A stretch of DNA of 38,701 nt from Terriglobia bacterium. Lineage in GTDB: Bacteria > Acidobacteriota > Terriglobia > Bryobacterales > Bryobacteraceae. How positions within the stretch are numbered: position 1 is the stretch's first letter; each line of letters begins with the position of its first letter. Position numbers and translations under genes: made by a program. The stretch is taken from contig RGPS01000032.1 of NCBI GenBank assembly GCA_010084195.1, positions 1-38,701 on the forward strand, given 5' to 3'. This document shows, piece by piece, positions 33,426 through 38,701 of the stretch. The notes beneath the pieces are model-generated. The model was not told the DNA's origin and did no database searches. It worked only from the letters and a program-made list of their open reading frames with translations.

Positions 33426-34763
33426 TTACTTGCCGGCTTTCGAGTAGGCTTCGTCGAGCAATTCCACCACGTGGACCACCCGTTCTCCGCCGCGACCCCA
33501 CTTCTTCACTCCCGCTTCGAGCTGGAGCATGCAGCCGGGGTTGGCCGTGGCGATGACCTGGGCTCGGGTAGAGTTCACGTTCACCATCTTCTTCTCCAGA
33601 ATGGACATGGAAAGGTCGGTGTGGAGGACGTTGTAGATGCCGGCGCTGCCGCAGCACATATCCGAAAGCGGCATGGGCTTGAAGTCGATACCGGGGATGG
33701 CTTTCAGCAGGTCTCTGGGGGCCTTGCGGATCTTTTGGCCGTGCGCCAGGTGACAGGAATCCTGGTAGGTAACGGTGGCTTCCACACGACCAAGATCCCG
33801 GGTATTCAGTTCGATGGAACCGAGGAACTCGTTGACGTCCTTCATGAGCGAAGTGAACTTCGCGGCACGAGCGGCATACTTCGGGTCATGTTCCAGAAGT
33901 TCGCCGTATTCCTTGAGCGTGGAACCGCAACCGGCGGCATTGGTGATGATGGCGTCGAAATTGCCGTCACCGTTGATGCCGTCGCCCTGGATACCAATGA
34001 CAGCATCCACATTGCGACGGGCCAGTTCACGGGCTTTGTCCCGAATGCCGGCGTGCACGTGGAGGGCACCACAGCAGGTCTGGGAGGCGGGAACCACCAC
34101 CTCGCAGCCGTTCTTTTGCAAAACGCGGACTGTCGCTTCGTTTAAACGGGCGAAAGAAACGTTCGCGATACAGCCGGCCATAAATGCCACGCGGTACTTC
34201 TGTTTCCCTTCGGCCGGGAAGGTTTTGCCGATTTCCCGAAAAAAGAAGGGAATTTGGGCGGCAGGGGAAAGCGCCTCACGGTCCTTCAGCGGCCCGAGGA
34301 GATTGATCAAACCCGAGACGCGCATCAGCTTCTGCAGACCACTGGCCTGGTAGAGCCAGAGTCCGGCCCCGGCAGCAGTCAGGAGAGCCGGAGAGGGCAG
34401 TAACTGGCGGAAGACGAAATCACGAAGGGTACGAGCCCAGAAGCCTCGTTCGACTTCGTTCTCAATCTGGGCACGGGCCGCTTCCACGAGCTTGCCGTAC
34501 TGCACGCCCGACGGGCAGGCGCTTTCGCAGCCCCTGCAGGCGAGACAGAGATCGATGTGTTCCTGATAAGACTCGGTGATGGGGGCACCGTTGGCGACCT
34601 GCACCATTTGGTAGATGCGGCCACGCGGGGAGTCCATTTCGACACCCAGTTCCCGGTATGTGGGGCAGGCGTTGAGGCAGAGACCGCAGTGTACACAGCG
34701 GTCCAGATCTACCTGTTGGGGCCTGTCGAGTTGAATCTCAAATTCTGCCGTAGAGACGTCCAC
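33426..34763 (-). CDS. glcF: Glycolate oxidase iron-sulfur subunit GlcF, 445 aa
   Basis: The electron-transfer subunit of glycolate/lactate-type oxidases. Two [4Fe-4S] ferredoxin motifs are present near the N-terminus (CVHCGLCLNACPTY, then CLACRGCESACPSGVQYG), followed by two CCG domains (SQTCCGALHVHAG and SDMCCGSAGIYN) that coordinate further clusters or heme. The GTG at 34763 with GGAAGG upstream was chosen; a TTG at 34787 is also in frame. It overlaps glcE by 26 bp, so the pair is translationally coupled. Confidence 0.9.
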   Translation of the reverse strand: MDVSTAEFEIQLDRPQQVDLDRCVHCGLCLNACPTYRELGVEMDSPRGRIYQMVQVANGAPITESYQEHIDLCLACRGCESACPSGVQYGKLVEAARAQIENEVERGFWARTLRDFVFRQLLPSPALLTAAGAGLWLYQASGLQKLMRVSGLINLLGPLKDREALSPAAQIPFFFREIGKTFPAEGKQKYRVAFMAGCIANVSFARLNEATVRVLQKNGCEVVVPASQTCCGALHVHAGIRDKARELARRNVDAVIGIQGDGINGDGNFDAIITNAAGCGSTLKEYGELLEHDPKYAARAAKFTSLMKDVNEFLGSIELNTRDLGRVEATVTYQDSCHLAHGQKIRKAPRDLLKAIPGIDFKPMPLSDMCCGSAGIYNVLHTDLSMSILEKKMVNVNSTRAQVIATANPGCMLQLEAGVKKWGRGGERVVHVVELLDEAYSKAGK

Positions 34764-35880
34764 TATTGAGAAGACCTTCCGGATCAAACATGTGTTTGAT
34801 CTGTTTCATAATCGCAAAATCACCTCCGGCATGGGGCCAGAGGTCCAGTGAAGCTTTGCCGCTTTCGGCGGCGCATTCGATAAGGCCCTTGCGGCCCTGC
34901 AGCCACTGCTGCGCCGCATCCGGGCGGGGGAACCACTGTCGAACGATGCCGTTGCCGACGTGGGCGTGGGCGGGATTATCAGTTGATTCGAGAGCCTGCC
35001 CGAATTCACTGAGTTGGGTGGAGACGCGAACGACAGCGCCTTCCGGATACTTCGCCATGTGCTGTGGCGTGGCATTTCGGACGAAACTCCAAAACCTGTT
35101 GGCCTCGTCGTTGGCGAGCGACTGCATCGGGCCAAAAGTTTCAGCGATCTTCAGGCTCCGTTCGATGACGGCATGGTTCCCCCCGAACAGCAGAGCCAAC
35201 GTGTAGCCCTTCAGGCCATGGGCGGCACCAAACACCGGGTTCAGGACATCGATCGCAATCGGCGTGACCACATTGCGGACTGCTGCCAGGGCGGCAGCAC
35301 TGACGGAAGCCAGATCGCCGAACGAGAGCAGAACCGTGCCGGAAAATGCCGGAATCGGCACCAGCTTGAAGTTCACCCGGGTAATGGCCGCAAGCGTTCC
35401 AAAGGACCCGATCATCATCTTCGCCATATCGAGGCCGGCGACGTTCTTGACGACCATACCGCCGGAATCGACCAGTTTGCCTTCGAGCGTGGCGAACTGC
35501 ATACCGATGACAAGGTCGCGGGCTGTTCCGTAGAGGCGGCGACGGGAGCCGCTGATATTGGACGCGATGAGGCCGCCCACTGTGCCCTCATCCGACCAGG
35601 GACCTTCGAGCGGCACCATCTGGCCATTTTCGGCGAGGATGCGGCTGAGTTCGGCGAACGGCATGCCAGCCTGAACACCGATAGTCAGGTCTTTCGGCTC
35701 GTATTGCAGGACCTTGTTGAGGCTGCTGCTGGAGATCTGAACGCTGGCAGGCGTAACGGGGCCGGCCAGCAAGCGCTTGGTGTTCAGCCCCGCGAGTTGC
35801 ACACTGCGGCCCGCGCTGCCAGCCTCCGCGAGGATCTGAGAAAGTTCTTCCGGGGATTCGGGATTTTGAAAACTGAACAA
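34738..35880 (-). CDS. glcE: Glycolate oxidase FAD-binding subunit GlcE, 380 aa
   Basis: An FAD-linked subunit with the PCMH-type FAD-binding domain in its first half: VQLAGLNTKR (about 27-36), DLTIGVQAGMPFAELSRIL, EGPWSDEGTVGGLIASNISGS, VVKNVAGLDMAKMMIGSFGTLAAI (about 143-166). It ends with the typical FDPEGLLNSGRLY. Glycolate oxidase normally needs GlcD as well, which is not adjacent: the next gene upstream is divergent and unrelated. The TTG start at 35880 lacks a ribosome binding site and has TAAAGT six bases upstream. Confidence 0.88.
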   Translation of the reverse strand: MFSFQNPESPEELSQILAEAGSAGRSVQLAGLNTKRLLAGPVTPASVQISSSSLNKVLQYEPKDLTIGVQAGMPFAELSRILAENGQMVPLEGPWSDEGTVGGLIASNISGSRRRLYGTARDLVIGMQFATLEGKLVDSGGMVVKNVAGLDMAKMMIGSFGTLAAITRVNFKLVPIPAFSGTVLLSFGDLASVSAAALAAVRNVVTPIAIDVLNPVFGAAHGLKGYTLALLFGGNHAVIERSLKIAETFGPMQSLANDEANRFWSFVRNATPQHMAKYPEGAVVRVSTQLSEFGQALESTDNPAHAHVGNGIVRQWFPRPDAAQQWLQGRKGLIECAAESGKASLDLWPHAGGDFAIMKQIKHMFDPEGLLNSGRLYGRI

Positions 35881-35886
35881 ACCACT

Positions 35887-35892
35887 ACTTTA
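35887..35892 (-). promoter_or_regulatory. Putative leaderless -10 element of glcE
   Basis: TAAAGT on the minus strand, six bases (AGTGGT) before the TTG at 35880. The rightward TACAAT at 35906-35911 probably serves the divergent gene, so both promoters share a 66-bp gap. Confidence 0.4.
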
Positions 35893-35946
35893 TCGCGGAC
35901 GCTGTTACAATCAGTCTTTCCCCGAAAAAAGTGCCCTCGATAAGAA

Positions 35947-36729
35947 ATGTCCTCCACTAACGGCCGGTCGAAGGCCCTTGTTCCGCTAAAAACGACGGTC
36001 ACTGAACTTGCCCGCCATCTGAAGCCGAAGATGACGGTGTTCAACAGCCGCTTCGACTACTATCTTTCGTACGCGGTGGCAGAGGAAGATCTGCGCCAGT
36101 ACCTGCATGAACCGATTGCCGCACTTCCGGCGGCGGTAGATGTTCTGTTGCCTAAGGTCTCGCTGGTTCTGGCTCCTTACCTGGAGCGGCCTAACACGAA
36201 GACGGTCGCGTCGGTTGTCACAGAAAAGCCTGCGGACGACAAGCTGATCCTGTCGGTCGCGATAGAGAACGCCGATTCGGCAACGCTTTTCTTCACGGTG
36301 AAAGACGAGCAGGTGGCCGACTATCACTATTTCCTCTATGACGAACTGGCCGGGCTGTTGACCTCCAGGGTTCCGGACACGGTGAACGACGCCTGGCAGC
36401 GCTTACTGCGGGAAGAGCTTTCGGCGGAAGTCCACGGCGAGGTGGACGAGCGAAGCTGGCGTCAGAAGCAGGCGCTGTTGCGGCGTCCGATGGCATCACG
36501 ACGGGATGGCAAGCCCTTCCGGGACTACGCCAGAGATTCCTTCCGGGACACGATGACGCTGTTTTTGCATGGAATTTGCTGCGATATCGACGTGGAGACG
36601 GGCCCGCGTCAGATCCCGAGCCGGTTCCTGCGGAAGAGGCTGGAATTACTGAAGAGCCTGTTCCCTCCCCCGGAAGGTCACGCAGTTTTTCCGGAAGACC
36701 TGCGCGGCAAAGACCGCCGACGGTCTTAG
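35947..36729 (+). CDS. Conserved-looking protein of unknown function, 260 aa
   Basis: I do not recognise this family. No signal peptide or membrane segment is visible; the protein is hydrophilic and ends in a basic tail (RGKDRRRS). The middle (about 95-140) has a beta-rich look (LILSVAIENADSATLFFTVKDEQ, read as two short strands), and 140-260 is helical with many charged residues (YDELAGLLTSR, KPFRDYARDSFRDTM). Base composition and codon use match neighbours, and the frame is long and unbroken, so it is likely a real cytoplasmic protein. The ATG has only a weak AAG-rich site. A TACAAT at 35906-35911 may be its -10. Divergent from glcE. Confidence 0.75.
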   Translation: MSSTNGRSKALVPLKTTVTELARHLKPKMTVFNSRFDYYLSYAVAEEDLRQYLHEPIAALPAAVDVLLPKVSLVLAPYLERPNTKTVASVVTEKPADDKLILSVAIENADSATLFFTVKDEQVADYHYFLYDELAGLLTSRVPDTVNDAWQRLLREELSAEVHGEVDERSWRQKQALLRRPMASRRDGKPFRDYARDSFRDTMTLFLHGICCDIDVETGPRQIPSRFLRKRLELLKSLFPPPEGHAVFPEDLRGKDRRRS

Positions 36730-36882
36730 CTCAGCCCCGAGGCGCCGTGCGGTTCGTTCGGCCCGCACAACATCGCCGGTGACGCGGACCAGCGGCGTGC
36801 TTACCCGGGAGAAGACCGTGCGGGAATCCGCGTAGCGAGGCCCACGCCACTTTTACCCCGGACTGTCAGAATCAAGATGTCT

Positions 36883-36888
36883 TAGAAT
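36883..36888 (+). promoter_or_regulatory. Putative leaderless -10 element of the DinB-like gene
   Basis: TAGAAT is followed by seven bases (AGAAGCT) and the ATG at 36896. There is no purine-rich ribosome binding site at the usual distance. Confidence 0.45.
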
Positions 36889-36895
36889 AGAAGCT

Positions 36896-37420
36896 ATGAC
36901 TTTGAAGACAATCCTTTGCGGCCTCACCCTGAGCGCCGCCGCTTTTGCTCAACAGGCAGGCACTGCCAACCCGCTCGTGGCCGGTTCACAGGCCATTTAC
37001 TCCGGTACGAAAGGCAATATCCTGAAGTCGGTTGACAAGATTTCAGATGAACTTTGGGCGTGGCGCCCGACACCGGACGTTCGCACGTTTGGCGAAATGT
37101 TCGCCCACATTGCCGATGGCCAGTACGAATTCTGCGGCCCGGTTGCTGAAGGCAAGATCGTGGACAAGGGCATTGAGAAGGCCAAGAAGTCGAAGGCCGA
37201 AATCGTTGCCGACCTGAAGGCTGGCTTCGCGTATTGTGACGCAGCCTATGGCAAGGTAACGGCTGCGAATGCCGCCGAGATGCTGCCGTTCTTTAGCAAC
37301 CGTCCGATGGCGCGCATCTCCATTATGGATTTCAATGCGGCCCACAACATGGAACATTACGGCAACCTGGTGACTTATATGCGGCTGAACAAGATTGTTC
37401 CGCCTTCGAGCCAGAAGTAA
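36896..37420 (+). CDS. Secreted DinB-family four-helix protein, 174 aa
   Basis: A DinB/YfiT-like four-helix bundle; such proteins bind a divalent metal through three histidines and often act as thiol transferases or have unknown roles. A signal peptide covers 1-18 (CGLTLSAAAFAQ). The motif set is ELWAWRPTPDVRTFGEMFAHIADGQY split over 50-75 (His in AHIADG) and HNMEHYGNL near 150-158, giving the metal His residues. The name reflects family similarity only and does not imply polymerase IV. It stands alone between an unknown gene and the recR cluster, with its own terminator. Confidence 0.85.
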   Translation: MTLKTILCGLTLSAAAFAQQAGTANPLVAGSQAIYSGTKGNILKSVDKISDELWAWRPTPDVRTFGEMFAHIADGQYEFCGPVAEGKIVDKGIEKAKKSKAEIVADLKAGFAYCDAAYGKVTAANAAEMLPFFSNRPMARISIMDFNAAHNMEHYGNLVTYMRLNKIVPPSSQK

Positions 37421-37443
37421 GCTTTCAGCAGGCAAGAGTGCAG

Positions 37444-37475
37444 AAAGGGGGGAGGCTTCGGCCTCCCCCCTTTTT
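37444..37475 (+). terminator. UUCG-capped intrinsic terminator between dinB-like and recR
   Basis: AAAGGGGGGAGGC (37444-37456), TTCG loop, GCCTCCCCCCTTT (37461-37473) and further T residues. Perfect pairing and T-runs on both sides suggest it ends transcription from both the DinB-like gene and the leftward recR cluster (recR stops at 37491). Confidence 0.92.
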
Positions 37476-37490
37476 GTATTTCGCGGCAGC

Positions 37491-38090
37491 CTACATTTCG
37501 CGGCGGCCTTCGAGAGCCTTCCACATGGTGACTTCGTCAGCAAATTCGAGATCACTGCCGACGGGGACACCCATGGCGATGCGCGTTACCTTCATGCCCA
37601 GAGGCTTGAGGAGTTTTGAGAGATAAACGGAGGTGGCTTCGCCCTCGACCGTGGGGTTGGTGGCGACGATGACTTCCTGGATTTCGCCGCGTCCGATGCG
37701 CTCAATCAGGTTCTTGATTTTGAGCTGGTCAGGGCCGATGCCACGGAGGGGCGAGAGGGCTCCGCCCAGGACGTGGTAGACACCATTGAACTGGCGGGTG
37801 ACTTCCACGCCGACAATGTTGTTCGGGTCCTCGACGACACAGACCATGGTCTGGTCGCGGTCAGGATTTGAACAGTACTGGCAGAGCTCCGCGTCACTGA
37901 TGTTGTTGCACTGGATGCAGATGCGCAGACGGTCTTTGACGTCCATGATGGTCTGCGCCAGACGCTCGGCTTCGTCGCGCGAGGTGCGCATGACGTGGAA
38001 GGCGATGCGCTGGGCGGACTTCTGGCCGATGCCGGGAAGGCGTTTGAACTCGTCGATCAGACGGGCGAGAGGTGCCGCAAAGTCGGCCAT
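37491..38090 (-). CDS. recR: Recombination mediator RecR, 199 aa
   Basis: Acts with RecF and RecO to load RecA onto SSB-coated gaps. Layout matches the family: helix-hairpin-helix ([20 protein letters not shown] at about 14-33), a C4 zinc finger (CIQCN, then CQYCSN at about 57-75), the Toprim core ([14 protein letters not shown] near 83) and the C-terminal [12 protein letters not shown]. The length of about 200 is standard. It begins four bases after the ybaB stop in the usual dnaX-ybaB-recR order. Confidence 0.97.
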   Translation of the reverse strand: MADFAAPLARLIDEFKRLPGIGQKSAQRIAFHVMRTSRDEAERLAQTIMDVKDRLRICIQCNNISDAELCQYCSNPDRDQTMVCVVEDPNNIVGVEVTRQFNGVYHVLGGALSPLRGIGPDQLKIKNLIERIGRGEIQEVIVATNPTVEGEATSVYLSKLLKPLGMKVTRIAMGVPVGSDLEFADEVTMWKALEGRREM

Positions 38091-38094
38091 TTAC

Positions 38095-38403
38095 TTAGAA
38101 CAACCCGGGGGGAAGGCCCATGCCGCCCAGCATGCCGCTCATTTTCTTATTGGAGATTTCGTCCACTTTACGGACGGCATCGTTGCAGGCGGCGAGGACG
38201 AGGTCCTGAAGCATTTCAGCGTCACCGGCAGCTTCGGGGTCGATCTTAACGCCGAGGACGTTTTTGTGACCGTCCATTTTGATAACGACCATTTCTCCGC
38301 CCGCCGAACCTTCCACGCGGATAGCGGCGACTTCGGCCTGCATGCGCTCCTGCATCTGCTGCGCCTGCTTCATCATTCCCTGCATATTTCCGGGCAGTTT
38401 CAT
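38095..38403 (-). CDS. ybaB: YbaB/EbfC nucleoid-associated protein, 102 aa
   Basis: A small dimeric DNA-binding protein that coats the nucleoid. Typical features are the N-terminal helix NMQGMMKQAQQMQERMQAE, then VEGSAGGEMVVIKMDGHKNVLGVKIDPE in two strands, and LVLAACNDAVRK. The C-terminal GMLGGMGLPPGLF is also characteristic. It lies between dnaX and recR, as in most bacteria. Confidence 0.96.
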   Translation of the reverse strand: MKLPGNMQGMMKQAQQMQERMQAEVAAIRVEGSAGGEMVVIKMDGHKNVLGVKIDPEAAGDAEMLQDLVLAACNDAVRKVDEISNKKMSGMLGGMGLPPGLF

Positions 38404-38408
38404 TGGGT

Positions 38409-38701
38409 CTATGGCTCCTTGAGGTTACGGACGGTCCGGACTTCACCGCCGAACAGTTCTCTGAATTTTTGGACTTCGGGGTGCGCGAGGGCACGCTCGG
38501 TAGTTTCGTCGTCTTTGGTTGCGACTACCGGGGCCTGCCGCTGGACGGGTTTCGCATCACCGAACACGACCTTGAAGCGCTGGGTGGGCAGGCCCATTTT
38601 CTTGAGCGCATTCAGGACCTCTTCGCGGCCAAGGTCCAGCTGGAAACTTTTTGGGGCGGTGATGATGAGCTCGCCGTTCACTATGGCGGCAGAGGCCTGG
38701 A
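38409..38701 (-). CDS. dnaX: DNA polymerase III gamma/tau subunit (dnaX), C-terminal end only
   Basis: The frame enters from the right edge and ends at a TAG at 38409-38411, giving about 97 residues. It resembles the tail of acidobacterial DnaX (ELIITAPKSFQLDL, then HPEVQKFRELFGGEVRTVRNLKEP at the end) and no catalytic motif is included. The main support is position: it ends 5 bases before ybaB, followed by recR, the standard dnaX-ybaB-recR order. A GTG at 38681 is internal, since the frame stays open to the window edge. Confidence 0.8.
   Translation of the reverse strand, partial: QASAAIVNGELIITAPKSFQLDLGREEVLNALKKMGLPTQRFKVVFGDAKPVQRQAPVVATKDDETTERALAHPEVQKFRELFGGEVRTVRNLKEP

Noticed and set aside
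1-38701. CRISPR array, insertion sequence or replication origin
   Set aside because: No regularly spaced repeats, transposase frame or DnaA-box cluster was seen anywhere in the window.

Overview
This 38.7 kb stretch looks like the chromosome of an Acidobacteriota member, most likely of the Bryobacterales/Solibacter group. The signs are two very large Oar-like TonB-dependent receptors with N-terminal carboxypeptidase-regulatory domains, several enzymes with twin-arginine leaders, an LPS (lpxB/msbA-type) operon showing a Gram-negative envelope, a GC-rich sequence, frequent GTG/TTG starts, and a sigma/partner gene pair of a kind common in that group. The assignment rests on gene content and is an inference. 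No phage, insertion sequence, integrase or CRISPR array was seen.

Layout, left to right. 1-4.9 kb: the 3' end of a VOC/glyoxalase gene, a secreted M14 carboxypeptidase, a small membrane protein and a SulP permease. 4.9-9.7 kb: a Tat-leader aminotransferase and Oar-like receptor 1. 10.0-13.3 kb: an imuA/imuB mutagenesis pair and a PepSY membrane protein. 13.3-16.65 kb: tRNA-Gly(TCC), then a divergent PhoD-like phosphatase/serine hydrolase pair, closed by a degenerate second copy of the tRNA 3' half plus its downstream flank. 16.6-21.6 kb: an NAD-epimerase/DUF2867 gene with no normal start codon, and Oar-like receptor 2 with a strong terminator. 21.5-22.5 kb: a decayed ECF sigma factor and its decayed membrane partner. 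22.5-27.1 kb: a cytochrome c-FGE fusion and a Gfo/Idh/MocA oxidoreductase, divergent from a TIM-barrel isomerase and a methyltransferase. 27.1-33.2 kb: a leftward LPS/envelope operon: lpxB, a peptidase-M1-like protein with all zinc ligands replaced, a Trm112/YcaR-like protein, a GT9 heptosyltransferase and an MsbA-like exporter. 33.4-35.9 kb: glcE-glcF without glcD. 35.9-37.4 kb: an unknown protein and a secreted DinB-like protein. 37.5-38.7 kb: the conserved dnaX-ybaB-recR cluster, with dnaX running off the edge.

How the genes fit together: the lpxB-to-msbA run makes, decorates and exports lipid A/core, and its unusual member is the inactive M1-TPR protein. ImuA/ImuB form an SOS-type translesion module that would need a DnaE2 encoded elsewhere. 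The Gfo/TIM-barrel/cytochrome-FGE group resembles the periplasmic sugar-oxidation sets of acidobacteria and planctomycetes. Eight gene starts carry a TANNNT -10-like hexamer exactly 6-7 nt before the start codon and no ribosome binding site, which suggests leaderless transcripts.

Most noteworthy: (1) the tRNA-Gly repeat-bounded 3.2 kb cassette and the start-less gene at its far edge; (2) the zinc-less M1-TPR pseudo-enzyme inside an LPS operon; (3) the decaying sigma/partner locus; (4) the repeated leaderless start architecture.
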